Source: Bacteroidales bacterium UBA5281 (GTDB taxonomy: Bacteria; Bacteroidota; Bacteroidia; Bacteroidales; Lentimicrobiaceae). Taken from it: a stretch of 55,340 nt of DNA. The stretch is from positions 42,983 through 98,322 of the forward strand of contig DHSR01000078.1 of assembly GCA_002410555.1 (NCBI GenBank), in the 5' to 3' direction. The notes under the pieces were generated by a model that saw nothing but the letters and a program-made list of their open reading frames with translations, was not told where the DNA came from and made no database searches. Positions 16,902 to 25,979 of the stretch are shown piece by piece. A program made the position numbers and the translations under genes. Each line of letters starts with the position of its first letter. Positions within the stretch are counted from its first letter, which is position 1.

Positions 16902-17903
16902 ATGAAGAAACTTTTTGGCCGTATTAAAGATTTTTACCAAAGCCTCGATGACCGCTTCATGGCTTTGCGATCAATCCGGAAATTTATCATTTTCTCCAAA
17001 CGGCTTACCCTTCCCGGCTTTGATGGAATCCCTATATTTGATGTTGCTGTCTTTTTTGTGAAAGGCATTCAAAAGGGTTCAATTACTAACCGCGCAGCCG
17101 CTTTTTCTTTTAATCTTTTTCTGGCGATTTTTCCGGCCATCCTCTTTTTCTTCTCGCTTATCCCATACATACCGGTGCATAATTTCCAGGACAGCCTGCT
17201 CGATCTGCTTCAGGAGTTTATCCCACAGCAAGCCTACGATGCGGTGGAAGGTACTTTGTTTGACATTGTTAAGAGACCTCGGGGCAGCCTGTTGTCATTC
17301 GGTTTTATTTTTGCCATGTATTTTGCCACCAACAGCATCAATAGTCTTATAGAAGCATTCAATAAATCATTTCATACCGTAGAAACACGTTCTGCATTTA
17401 AACAGCGTTTAATTTCAATTGGCCTGGTTTTCTTACTTTCACTGCTTGTAATTGTTGCCATTATACTCATAACCATTGGACCATTTATTCTCAGGTGGCT
17501 CGAGGAGCACCGTTTTATAAACGATACTTTCTTAATTATTACGATAAATGCTTCAAAATGGGTAATAACAATTGCTTTATTGTTTTTTGCTTTCTCGTTT
17601 TTATTTTACCTGGCTCCTGTACGAAAACAACGTTTTCAATTTATCTCTGCCGGTTCAACCGTTACCACCATATTGTTTATCCTTACATCGGTAGGATTTA
17701 ACTTTTATGTAAACAACTTTTCACGATACAATTCCTTGTACGGTTCAATTGGAGCTTTGATTATATTTATGCTGTGGATTTATATAAATGCCATTGTTAT
17801 CTTACTTGGCTTTGAACTGAATGTGAGTATAGCTGCGGCAGGGAAAAATGTTCCAGAAGCCCTCAAGCGAAGAAAAATAAGAAAGAAAAACAACAGTTTG
17901 TGA
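16902..17903 (+). CDS. YihY/virulence factor BrkB family membrane protein
   Basis: 333 aa. About six TM helices follow a ~60-residue cytoplasmic N-terminus. Family features: ITNRAAAFSFNLFLAIFPAILFFFSLIPY, LLSFGFIFAMYFATNSINSL, FYLAPVRKQRFQFISAGS and FSRYNSLYGSIGALIIFMLWIY. These are inner-membrane proteins of unknown biochemical role, once miscalled RNase BN. A basic C-terminal tail (RRKIRKKNN) follows. It starts 9 nt after nadC, so it is probably in the same operon. Confidence 0.9.
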   Translation: MKKLFGRIKDFYQSLDDRFMALRSIRKFIIFSKRLTLPGFDGIPIFDVAVFFVKGIQKGSITNRAAAFSFNLFLAIFPAILFFFSLIPYIPVHNFQDSLLDLLQEFIPQQAYDAVEGTLFDIVKRPRGSLLSFGFIFAMYFATNSINSLIEAFNKSFHTVETRSAFKQRLISIGLVFLLSLLVIVAIILITIGPFILRWLEEHRFINDTFLIITINASKWVITIALLFFAFSFLFYLAPVRKQRFQFISAGSTVTTILFILTSVGFNFYVNNFSRYNSLYGSIGALIIFMLWIYINAIVILLGFELNVSIAAAGKNVPEALKRRKIRKKNNSL

Positions 17904-17969
17904 GGCTTTATGGTCATTTCGGTCTGCAAATCCGTTTAGTCTCCTTATTTTTACCGTGAAAATTACCGC

Positions 17970-19427
17970 ATGAAAGCCGAAAACATTAAGGAACATCTTA
18001 AGCTCTCCTTTATCTACACGGCGGCTGCTGCCTTTACTCCAATATTGCAGGTGCTCATTCAACCTGTTTATGAAGGCAACAACCGATTGAATGCCATTGA
18101 TTTTTCACATCTGGCCATTACCGAACTGATAACATCCCTGGTTTTTGCTCTTGCCCTTTACGGAATGGGCAATGCCATTGCCCGCTTTTATTACGACCAT
18201 AATCCGCAAAGTGCGACCTATCGGAAAATGGTATCAAGTGTCTTTACATCCATTCTTTTCCGCGGTTTTATACTGGGGCTGATTGCCTGGTTTTTTCGGG
18301 ATGCCATTGGTTCTCTCTTTAAACAGGCGGTGCTTCAGGATTTTTCCACCTATGGAACTGCCTGTGTTATTGCGGGTGTTGGAAGGGCCATCAATATAAC
18401 TGCTGCCGCACTGTTTCGTAACGAAAAAAAGGTGATTTCATTTGTGTTGGTGAGCATGGGCCTGGGTTTCTTCAGGGTTGGTTTTCAACTTATAGGCTTG
18501 TTCTTTTTCGATATGTCCTTTATGGGATATGTATACGGCAGTGCTTTGGGAACCGGCCTGGTATCATTGATCATCCTTATAACAATTGTCAGGAAAAATG
18601 GCATTCATTATGATCGTTCACAAATGCGTGAAATCAACCGGTTCGCGCGTCCTCTGATGCAGTATAGCATTATTGTCTGGGTATTGAGTTTTGCAGACCG
18701 CTTTATTATGGAAGGCTTTCCTACTCAACTGGGAATATACAATACAGCCGTAACTTTTGCTGCAGGCATTACACTGGTACTTCAGGGACTGCAGGGGGCC
18801 AACCAACCCGAAGTGTTTCGGGTAATGAGAGAAGGTATCTCTGAAAATCAGGCATCCATCAGGCAATACTGTAACATATTGCTTATGCAAAGCATGTTTA
18901 TTATTTTTATCGCTATTTTGCCGATGATGCTCTACCTTGATTTGTTTTATGAAACCGCCGTAAAACAGGCAGCAGGCCTCATCCCGCTTATTATGATGCG
19001 AGGCATACTCCGCACCCAGTTCATCGTGTTCTCCTACCCGGCTTATTTTTTAAAAAAAACACGTATTTTTCTGTATCTAAATGTAATGGCTGTAATTATA
19101 AATCTGGCCCTTAATTATTTGCTTATTCCCGTCTACTTTTTTTATGGAGCCATAGCAGCGGGATTAATTGCCGATCTGGTAATGGCTCTGGGTATTTATA
19201 TTTACCAGAAAAGAATTGTGGATATTTATTGGAATAACTTAAAAACAATGGTTTATCCCCTGGCCACCATCGCTTTTACCATCATCATCGAAGTATTCAG
19301 GATTAAATTGGATTGGAGCTATTTTATCTCTGGGACGATTGTGGTTTTCGCTGCTGTGGGAGCCATGGGTATTTTATATAAACACGAGCTACTGACTTTT
19401 ATTCGACGCCGATGGAAGCCATCCTGA
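17970..19427 (+). CDS. polysaccharide flippase (Wzx/MOP superfamily)
   Basis: 485 aa with about 14 hydrophobic helices. It has the layout of Wzx/oligosaccharide flippases: an early LSFIYTAAAAFTPILQVLIQPVY segment, mid-protein FADRFIMEGFPTQLGIYNTA, and late paired helices with NLALNYLLIPVYFFYGAIAAG. It likely moves lipid-linked glycan or sugar across the inner membrane. It overlaps the following transferase by 16 nt and sits opposite the nonulosonic acid operon, so its cargo is probably a nonulosonate-containing surface glycan; that is inference. Confidence 0.88.
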   Translation: MKAENIKEHLKLSFIYTAAAAFTPILQVLIQPVYEGNNRLNAIDFSHLAITELITSLVFALALYGMGNAIARFYYDHNPQSATYRKMVSSVFTSILFRGFILGLIAWFFRDAIGSLFKQAVLQDFSTYGTACVIAGVGRAINITAAALFRNEKKVISFVLVSMGLGFFRVGFQLIGLFFFDMSFMGYVYGSALGTGLVSLIILITIVRKNGIHYDRSQMREINRFARPLMQYSIIVWVLSFADRFIMEGFPTQLGIYNTAVTFAAGITLVLQGLQGANQPEVFRVMREGISENQASIRQYCNILLMQSMFIIFIAILPMMLYLDLFYETAVKQAAGLIPLIMMRGILRTQFIVFSYPAYFLKKTRIFLYLNVMAVIINLALNYLLIPVYFFYGAIAAGLIADLVMALGIYIYQKRIVDIYWNNLKTMVYPLATIAFTIIIEVFRIKLDWSYFISGTIVVFAAVGAMGILYKHELLTFIRRRWKPS

Positions 19428-21241
19428 TTTTTCGCCAGCCTGATGCTGAAGAATGGAAAGCCCTGGCTGAATCCATGGGGAAAGCTACGGCAGATGTGGT
19501 ATTGGCGCCTGGTGTTGTTGCCCCGGAAGGCTTTAACACCATACCGCTTCCACAGGATTTGATTTCTGAAGCAACACGTAATTTACTCATGTCGCTGATT
19601 AGTTTTGGCGACCGGTGCATTGTGGGCAAACCGGTGAGCGAAAGACTTAGTTTCGGTAACCTTAGACTCTGGCATTATCAGCGCTTTCGTATTTTCTTTA
19701 GCCTGAAGACGGAATACCTTATACACACCACTGCAGAACATTACCAGGGAAAGTATAATAGAATTACACTGTTTGTAAATAAACAGCCTGCAAACCTTCC
19801 GGGAAGTATTAACTATATTACAAAGAAGGGGAGGAGCCGCGAACCATTCAATCTGTTTGCCTGGATAAAATATTTGTTTTATTTCGGTGTAAAATTGCTG
19901 GAATCCGGCCTTGTAAACCCTCATCCGGAAGAGAAGAAACATGCCATTGTGGATCGCTCCTTAAAGCAATGGTGCCGCAATGCGGAAACACTTCAATTAA
20001 AACAGGATAATTATACTTTGGGCAATTTGCTGGATAAAGCAGGGGATGATTTTCTGATTATTTCAGAAGCAGAGCAACCCAGGTTCAGGGGAAAGACTGA
20101 CTTTCCACTTTCCGGCAGGCTTTTTAATCCGGCTCGACGGCGCAAAAAAACCATAAACGGGGAAAGTATATTGCTTAAAGGCTGGCTTTCCCCGAAAGTA
20201 CATACTCAGATGAAAATCTGGAAAAAACAATGGGCGAATGAATTAGAACTCATCAATACTGAGCAACTTACGCCTTCCGGAAAAATGTTTATCAGAACCT
20301 TAAAGGATTTATCGTCCGGCAATAATTTCTTTATGCTGAAGTACCTTTCGTATCAGCGGTTTTTCCGTAAGTATCCCATACTGACCGTTTCAGCCATTGA
20401 CGAGAATAGTCCCGCAACGCGTTGCATTTTGGATGCCGCTGCTGCAGAAGGTAGTAAACGTATTGGTATTCAGCATGGTAATATTGGAAATGCCCAACCT
20501 GCCTATCTTTACACACCCTTAGACCGTGAGGCAGGCGTAATGGCAGATGTTACACTGGTATGGGGCCGCTATTGGCGCAATTTCCTGGTTGAAACAGGCA
20601 ACTTTCCACCAGAAAGCATCACCATTACCGGACAATTGCGCACAGATGTAATCCCGGCTATGCTTTCGCAGGTGGAACGCTTAAAGCGCCATTATGGCAT
20701 CTCCGGAAAAGTGGCATTGTTTGCTTCTCAGCCCATTCCCGATCCTATACAACGCCGGCAGGCTGCACTCGATGTTTTTACTGCATTTAAGCAGCTTTAC
20801 GATGTGGAACTATTTGTGAAACTTCATCCGGCAGAACACAATGATGAACGCTATTACCGGACGCTTGCCACCGAAGCCGGATTGACTGAATTCAGGCTGT
20901 TTTCTGGAGAAGACCTTTACAGTTTGCTATGTGTGAGCAATCTGGTGATTACCTGCTATTCTACTGTTGGTACAGAAGCCATTTACTTTAATAAACCGCT
21001 CATCATCCTTGATCCCCAACGCGAAGACCTGCTGGGCTACCATAAAGCCGGTGTGGCGGAACAGGCTGTCAATGCCCTGATGTTGGAGCAGCTTTCATCA
21101 CAGATGCTATCGGGAGAATTAACGATTGATCAACAGACTTACCATAATTTTATTGAAAATTATGCTTACCGCATTGACGGGAAGGTAACCGATCGCACTT
21201 TACAGGCTATTTATGCGGCAGGAAATGATATTCATCATTGA
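19412..21241 (+). CDS. GT-B-like surface-glycan transferase, candidate nonulosonate transferase
   Basis: 609 aa, no TM helix. The N-terminal ~330 residues match nothing I know. The C-terminal half looks like the GT-B superfamily that includes TagF/CDP-glycerol transferases and bacterial sialyl/polysialyltransferases: SAIDENSPATRCILDAAA, KRIGIQHGNIG, LVWGRYWRNFL, a KLHPAEHND HP-type motif, and ITCYSTVGTEAIYFNKPLI (S/T motif). Donor unknown; CMP-nonulosonate is attractive because the CMP-nonulosonate synthetase gene converges on it, overlapping by 35 nt at the 3' ends. It also overlaps the flippase by 16 nt, so the two are coupled. A glycerophosphotransferase-like enzyme is the alternative. Confidence 0.65.
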   Translation: MEAILIFRQPDAEEWKALAESMGKATADVVLAPGVVAPEGFNTIPLPQDLISEATRNLLMSLISFGDRCIVGKPVSERLSFGNLRLWHYQRFRIFFSLKTEYLIHTTAEHYQGKYNRITLFVNKQPANLPGSINYITKKGRSREPFNLFAWIKYLFYFGVKLLESGLVNPHPEEKKHAIVDRSLKQWCRNAETLQLKQDNYTLGNLLDKAGDDFLIISEAEQPRFRGKTDFPLSGRLFNPARRRKKTINGESILLKGWLSPKVHTQMKIWKKQWANELELINTEQLTPSGKMFIRTLKDLSSGNNFFMLKYLSYQRFFRKYPILTVSAIDENSPATRCILDAAAAEGSKRIGIQHGNIGNAQPAYLYTPLDREAGVMADVTLVWGRYWRNFLVETGNFPPESITITGQLRTDVIPAMLSQVERLKRHYGISGKVALFASQPIPDPIQRRQAALDVFTAFKQLYDVELFVKLHPAEHNDERYYRTLATEAGLTEFRLFSGEDLYSLLCVSNLVITCYSTVGTEAIYFNKPLIILDPQREDLLGYHKAGVAEQAVNALMLEQLSSQMLSGELTIDQQTYHNFIENYAYRIDGKVTDRTLQAIYAAGNDIHH

Positions 21242-21908
21242 TAAGCAGTGCCAGTTTCCAGTCAAGCTCAGTATCAAGATCCAGTGAAGCCAATGCATTC
21301 ATCTCCGATTTGATGATTTTGTTAAGACCTGCCATGCCTTTTAATCGAAGGGCAGCTATATTTATCACATAAACGGCTCCATTGAGCTGCCACACTTTTG
21401 GACATTGCTGACGCGTAACAAAGTTTCCTTTTTTAGATTTTTCCAGAAACCCCTGACTGTTTTCTTCAAACAATACATAATAAGGGTTGGCTTCCGTTTC
21501 TCTGACACTGACAACCATATCCACCTTTGGATTATATAACTTTATTGCATTTGTAACATCGGTGGCATTCCGGAAGGGTGCTGTTGGCTGAAGCAATACA
21601 AGGGTGTCATATTGCCTGCCCTGAGCCGCGTAAAAGTCCAGAGCATGCATGAGTACTTCTTCCATAGACGATTCATCCGTTGCCAGGTTGGCCGGACGAA
21701 TAAAAGGCACCTCGTAGCCCATTTTTTTCACAGCTTTTATAAGTGCTTCATCGTCGGTGGAAAGGCATATGTCTTTATCCTCAGCCAGTTTTCGCGCCAC
21801 ATCAATGCTATGCATGGCCAGTGGTTTTCCGGCAATGGACCTCAGGTTTTTGCCCGGTATGCCTTTTGAGCCTTTGCGGGCGGGAATCAGGTATAAGATC
21901 TGTTTCAA
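21207..21908 (-). CDS. legF: CMP-nonulosonate (acylneuraminate) cytidylyltransferase
   Basis: 233 aa. Activates a nonulosonic acid with CTP to its CMP form. Nucleotide-binding start LIPARKGSKGIPGKNLRSIA, then DDEALIKAVKKMGYEVPFIR, LVLLQPTAPFRNATDV, SVRETEANPYYVLFEE, QLNGAVYVIN and LDLDTELDWKLAL are typical of NeuA/LegF/PseF proteins. I call LegF from operon context; sequence alone does not separate Neu5Ac from legionaminate use. Last gene of the five-gene operon, overlapping the preceding gene by 4 nt. Confidence 0.85.
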   Translation of the reverse strand: MKQILYLIPARKGSKGIPGKNLRSIAGKPLAMHSIDVARKLAEDKDICLSTDDEALIKAVKKMGYEVPFIRPANLATDESSMEEVLMHALDFYAAQGRQYDTLVLLQPTAPFRNATDVTNAIKLYNPKVDMVVSVRETEANPYYVLFEENSQGFLEKSKKGNFVTRQQCPKVWQLNGAVYVINIAALRLKGMAGLNKIIKSEMNALASLDLDTELDWKLALLINDEYHFLPHK

Positions 21909-22957
21909 AATTTAAGGTGTTTGATTTCCTCCTGGGCTTTGTCAAAATCTTCTTTGCGTCCTATGTCCATCCATACCCCATGCAGGGGATATTGAATCAG
22001 CTTTTCATTCCGGGCCAGCAAATTATCCATCAGGTCAGTGGCCTGGTAGGCCTGTCCGGGTTCAATACGTGAAATCAGCTCCGGTCTTAGCAGGTATATG
22101 CCCCCATTGGTATAATAGGTAAACTGAGGTTTTTCCTGAAAAGAAATTACCCGGCTCTGACTGGTTTCAAGTACCGCAAAAGGCATATTTACTTTATACG
22201 GTACGGATGCTACGGACATGTCTGCCTCCTGTTGGATGAAATCCCGATAAAAATCTTCCACATCTATATTGGTCAGTATATCCGCGTTCATTACCAGCAC
22301 GGTGGGAAAGGAGAAGTCTTGAATCAAACGGGTGGCACCAAGGGTACCAAGTGGGGCTGTTTCGTTGAGATACGAAATGTTTATCTCCCGCTCACTGCCG
22401 TCTTTAAAATAATCTCTGATCATTTCCCCTTTATAATTCAGGGCAATGTGAAAGCGGGTAATGCCAAAAGACCTCAGGTGGTCAATAGTATGCGCTATAA
22501 TGGGCTTGCCTCCCACTTTTAGCAGTGGTTTGGGAGTATTGTCGGTAAGCGGACGAAGCCGTTCCCCACGACCGCCGGCCATAAGTACCACTTCCAGTGG
22601 CAGTAATGAACGCAACCTGCTCATATCGGCCAAACGCACAATTTTCCGGGTGTCATCCAGTACAGGAAGCAATTTTATTCGCCTCTCGCGGATTCGATCC
22701 ACCTCTGCCAGCGTGAATGATGATTCATTCAGGAAGGAAAACGCGTGAAACATAAATTTCCCGACGGCATCTTCAAGGGTAAAACCCTCAAGCAGTCCCC
22801 TTCTGACATCGCCGTCGGTAAGGGTGCCTACTATCTGTTCTTCCTGGTTTTTAACAAACAGCGTTAGGCTGTCCGGTACCCGGTTCAGTTGTTCCAATGC
22901 CAGGCGAAGGGGCACATCTTCATTTACCAGATGTTTATTCATTTCCATTACATTCAT
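21905..22957 (-). CDS. CBS-domain nucleotidyltransferase, PtmE/LegX-like
   Basis: 350 aa. Two CBS motifs fill the first ~120 residues (VGTLTDGDVRRGLLEGF, KLLPVLDDTRKIVRLADM). A sugar-1-phosphate nucleotidyltransferase follows (VVLMAGGRGERLRPLTDNTP, KPLLKVGGKPI, LNETAPLGTLGA, VMNADILTNIDVEDF, VWMDIGRKEDFDKA). This architecture is that of PtmE/LegX, which makes GDP-glucosamine to feed the GDP-linked legionaminic acid pathway in Campylobacter. It overlaps its upstream neighbour by 23 nt and downstream legF by 4 nt. It is the main hint, with the synthase, that the product is legionaminate rather than Neu5Ac. Confidence 0.82.
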   Translation of the reverse strand: MNVMEMNKHLVNEDVPLRLALEQLNRVPDSLTLFVKNQEEQIVGTLTDGDVRRGLLEGFTLEDAVGKFMFHAFSFLNESSFTLAEVDRIRERRIKLLPVLDDTRKIVRLADMSRLRSLLPLEVVLMAGGRGERLRPLTDNTPKPLLKVGGKPIIAHTIDHLRSFGITRFHIALNYKGEMIRDYFKDGSEREINISYLNETAPLGTLGATRLIQDFSFPTVLVMNADILTNIDVEDFYRDFIQQEADMSVASVPYKVNMPFAVLETSQSRVISFQEKPQFTYYTNGGIYLLRPELISRIEPGQAYQATDLMDNLLARNEKLIQYPLHGVWMDIGRKEDFDKAQEEIKHLKF

Positions 22958-24062
22958 TCTTGAGGATATTAATCATTCTTTCAGCGGCATTGCCCATTCC
23001 ATATACTGGTCCAACATAGGGAACAGGCTTTGATACCGCAATTTCCACTGCTTTGATAATTTGCGTTGCGTCGAAGGGCACATCCAATATATTGTCCGTA
23101 CGAAGCCGTCCGTCCTGACGGTTGCCGATATTGATGACCCATTTGGGAAAAAAAGCAGCCTCAGCAAACCCACTTGAGCTGTTGCCCACTATGGCCATGG
23201 CATGTTTCATGGCAGAGAGGTAAACCAAAGCTCCCAGATTTTCAAAAGTAAAAACATTGTCATGACTCTCAGCATATTTCAATAATTGCTGCCGGATGAT
23301 GGCTGAAGCTGTATCGGCGTTGGGCAGGGTTATAAGCTGTTGATACTGTTGCAGTTTCTTTAATGCTTCAGTTAAAACCTGTACATGGTTTGCATTGTTT
23401 TCAAAAAATATGGTTTCAGGATGCAGGGTAACCAGCAGGGTAGGCCGGCTGAAATCAATACCGGTTTGCTTTTTCAATAATTCAACATCTGCCAAATGCA
23501 TGGAACTGAGATTATCGATACTCAATGAACCTGTATTGTAAACGCCCTTGGCTGATCCCCGCATCCTGATTACATTATTCTTGTAGGTTTCGGTAACGGT
23601 AAAATGTAATTGTGCCATATGGGTAATGGAATGCCGCATGGCATCATCAATGGCTCCCAGGGTAACTTCTCCACCGTGAATATGGACAATCTGAATATTA
23701 AAGGGTAGGGCAGAGGCTACTGCTGCAAACATCTCAAAGCGGTCGCCCAAAGCAATAATCAAATCATATTGAGTGGTTTCCCATACCATGGTCATCTCTG
23801 CCATTACCTGAGCCATGGCCCGGGAAATATCAGCGGGATGATCGCCTTTTGGCGTGGTGTCTATGGCTATGGCAACTTTATAACCTTCATCAAAAATTTG
23901 TTGCAGGGAAAATCCGTTTTCCCGTGAAGGGTGAGTGCCGAAAGCGATAATTTCCAGCGCAAATGCCTGATCGGCCTTCAGCTTCTTCAGCAACGGAAGA
24001 TAAATGCCGAAATCGGCCCTGGAGCTGGTGAGCAGAGCTATTTTTATTGGAGGTGTTCCCAC
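22935..24062 (-). CDS. legG: NDP-sugar 2-epimerase (hydrolysing), NeuC/LegG family
   Basis: 375 aa, family length. Removes the nucleotide and inverts C2 to yield the ManNAc-type or 2,4-diacetamido-hexose precursor condensed by the synthase. Motifs: LLTSSRADFGIYLPLLKKL, LIIALGDRFEMFAAVASALP, VHIHGGEVTLGAIDDAMRHSI, FENLGALVYLSAMKHAMAIV and GNSSSGFAEAAFF. The substrate may be UDP-GlcNAc (NeuC) or GDP-diacetylbacillosamine (LegG); context favours the latter. The start overlaps the synthase gene by 19 nt. Confidence 0.85.
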   Translation of the reverse strand: MGTPPIKIALLTSSRADFGIYLPLLKKLKADQAFALEIIAFGTHPSRENGFSLQQIFDEGYKVAIAIDTTPKGDHPADISRAMAQVMAEMTMVWETTQYDLIIALGDRFEMFAAVASALPFNIQIVHIHGGEVTLGAIDDAMRHSITHMAQLHFTVTETYKNNVIRMRGSAKGVYNTGSLSIDNLSSMHLADVELLKKQTGIDFSRPTLLVTLHPETIFFENNANHVQVLTEALKKLQQYQQLITLPNADTASAIIRQQLLKYAESHDNVFTFENLGALVYLSAMKHAMAIVGNSSSGFAEAAFFPKWVINIGNRQDGRLRTDNILDVPFDATQIIKAVEIAVSKPVPYVGPVYGMGNAAERMINILKNECNGNE

Positions 24063-25066
24063 ATTAATAAGGTGTCTTCGTTTAAATCCATAGCCACTTT
24101 TCGGCCAATTACATCATTTATCTTCATAGGACTGATGCCATGTCCCGGACGTTTCATCACCAGATCGGAAGCAGTAAGTTCATGTCCGCTGCTTACCTTT
24201 TTACTGAGGTGAATGCTGCGGCGGGCAACCAGGATGTTTTTCTGCTCAGCTTTACCCGGCACTTTTATGCCATCGCCCATGGCCTGTTCCACCAAACGAA
24301 TGGCCTTGACCATTTCGGCCAGTTCATCCGGTTCCAGCGAAGCTTTGTGATCAGGCCCGGGCAGATTCCGGTCAAGGGTAAAATGTTTTTCTATAACGGC
24401 AGCACCCATGGCCGAAGCGGCAATGGGTATGACAATCCCCGGTGTGTGATCTGAATATCCGATTTTAACATTAAAGGCTTCACGCATGGTATGCATAACA
24501 TTCAGGTTAACTTCATCGTAAGGTGCAGGATATTCTGTGGTGCATTGTAATACCGTAATGTTATCCTTTGGTGTTCCACTTTCAAAGAGGATATTCAGCG
24601 CAAGCTCAGTTTCATGAAGTGTGGCCATGCCTGTGGAAAGCAAAACCTTACGGCCCAGGGAACCAATAAGCTGCAGCATAGGCAGGTTGGTAATTTCGCC
24701 TGAAGGTATCTTATGATAATCAACGCCCAGACTGTCAATAAACAATATGCTTTCATGATCAAAGCCGGAGGATAAAAACCCTATGTGCTTTTTCAGACAA
24801 TAGTCGTTCAGCGTCCTGAAATCATCAAAATCCAGTGCAAGCGCCTCCAGCATACTGTGCTGGCTTTCATCAGGCTTACCCGTATTGGCAGATTGATACG
24901 CTGCCTTAGCTGCAGAAGCTGAAACCAGTTTTGAGGCATTAAAAGTCTGAAATTTTATATAGTCGGCACCGGATATGGCTGCCTCATCAATAAGTTGTAA
25001 AGCCTGCTTTAGCTTTCCATCGTGATTAACGCCCGCTTCGGCAATAATGATAATTTTATTGTTCAT
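24044..25066 (-). CDS. legI: nonulosonate synthase, legionaminate-type (LegI/NeuB family)
   Basis: 340 aa. Condenses phosphoenolpyruvate with a 6-carbon amino sugar to form a 9-carbon acid. TIM barrel: IIAEAGVNHDGKLKQALQLI, ADYIKFQTFNASKLVS, KIPSGEITNLPML, LSTGMATLHETELAL, CTTEYPAPYDEVNLNVMH, GYSDHTPGIVIPIAASAMGA, EKHFTLDRNLPGPDHKASLE. A C-terminal SAF/antifreeze-like domain follows (ARRSIHLSKKVSSG, KRPGHGISPMKINDVIGRK). The EYPAP..VNL and DHKASLEP forms are, from memory of the family, those of N,N'-diacetyllegionaminate synthases rather than Neu5Ac synthases. Lies 6 nt after the acetyltransferase gene. Confidence 0.85.
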   Translation of the reverse strand: MNNKIIIIAEAGVNHDGKLKQALQLIDEAAISGADYIKFQTFNASKLVSASAAKAAYQSANTGKPDESQHSMLEALALDFDDFRTLNDYCLKKHIGFLSSGFDHESILFIDSLGVDYHKIPSGEITNLPMLQLIGSLGRKVLLSTGMATLHETELALNILFESGTPKDNITVLQCTTEYPAPYDEVNLNVMHTMREAFNVKIGYSDHTPGIVIPIAASAMGAAVIEKHFTLDRNLPGPDHKASLEPDELAEMVKAIRLVEQAMGDGIKVPGKAEQKNILVARRSIHLSKKVSSGHELTASDLVMKRPGHGISPMKINDVIGRKVAMDLNEDTLLMWEHLQ

Positions 25067-25072
25067 GTCTGA

Positions 25073-25705
25073 TCAGATTATGCGTGCCGGATTTCCATGA
25101 TATATACCTGGTTTAGTAATGTTGCGCAGCACTACAGCTCCGGCACCTACCAATACATCATCCGCAATGGTAATGTTGTTGAGGATTATGGCACCTGTAC
25201 CAATAAAACAACGGTTACCGATGTGACAGTTTCCATTAACAATAGCACCGGTAGATATATGCACGTGATCTCCGGTAGTAGAATCATGTTCAACAATGGC
25301 GCCGGTATTTATGATATTGTTGTTGCCCAGTGTAACGTTTGAGTTAATGAAAGTATGCCTGAGAACTACGGTTCCTTTACCTATGGTTGAACGCCCGGAG
25401 ACCACTGCTTTGCGATCGGTTATGGTTAAAATATCTGCATTTAATGATTGAAGTAAATCGAAAAGTGCGATTCGGGGAGCCGGGTTTTTGATCTGGCCAA
25501 TGGTAATAATAAAGGCATGTCCCGATTGGTGAAGGGAAGGAATCAAGGCGTCGGTGCCCAATATGGGGTAGTCGCAAATCGTTTGACCGGCTTCCGCCCC
25601 GGGGTCCAGTATGCCCGCAATTTTAAGCTTGCCCGAATGCTCTATGGCTTCAATTACTGACCGGCAGTGGCCGCCGCCGCCAAGGAGTATCAATCCTTTG
25701 TTCAT
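25073..25705 (-). CDS. NeuD/PglD-family sugar O- or N-acetyltransferase
   Basis: 210 aa. An N-terminal Rossmann-like sugar-nucleotide domain (LILLGGGGHCRSVIEAIEHS) is followed by a left-handed beta-helix of hexapeptide repeats from about residue 105 (KGTVVLRHTFINSNVTLGNN, GDHVHISTGAIVNGNCHIG, DDVLVGAGAVVLRNITKPG) that binds acetyl-CoA. Family members acetylate the 4-amino group of dideoxy-hexosamines (PglD/LegH) or O-acetylate sialic acid (NeuD). As first gene of the legionaminate-type operon it could supply the LegH step. The role is inferred. Confidence 0.8.
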   Translation of the reverse strand: MNKGLILLGGGGHCRSVIEAIEHSGKLKIAGILDPGAEAGQTICDYPILGTDALIPSLHQSGHAFIITIGQIKNPAPRIALFDLLQSLNADILTITDRKAVVSGRSTIGKGTVVLRHTFINSNVTLGNNNIINTGAIVEHDSTTGDHVHISTGAIVNGNCHIGNRCFIGTGAIILNNITIADDVLVGAGAVVLRNITKPGIYHGNPARII

Positions 25706-25943
25706 GATGAAATGATTTTTCAGCCTTCTTCAGGACTGTTTTACCGAATGGCTAAATTACTATGTTTTGTGGCATGATGGTACATCAGGGTTTAAAAAAT
25801 CAGTTTTATACAAATTATCCTTGAACTTTGAACTATTTTATATGTTGATAATCAAGTCGTTTAAACCTTTTTTATGGTCTTCAGGCCTAAGGTAATGTCA
25901 TCGAGGGTAAAAAAAATGAAAGTACCACACCCTAAAATAACTT

Positions 25944-25951
25944 TATCTTTG
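25944..25951 (+). promoter_or_regulatory. gpsA: -7 promoter box of gpsA
   Basis: TATCTTTG (TAnnTTTG) lies 28 nt before the ATG. No convincing -33. The rest of the 274-nt gap from 25706 shows nothing I can name. Confidence 0.5.
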
Positions 25952-25979
25952 CCGTGTAAGTTTCTATATAATTGACCCT

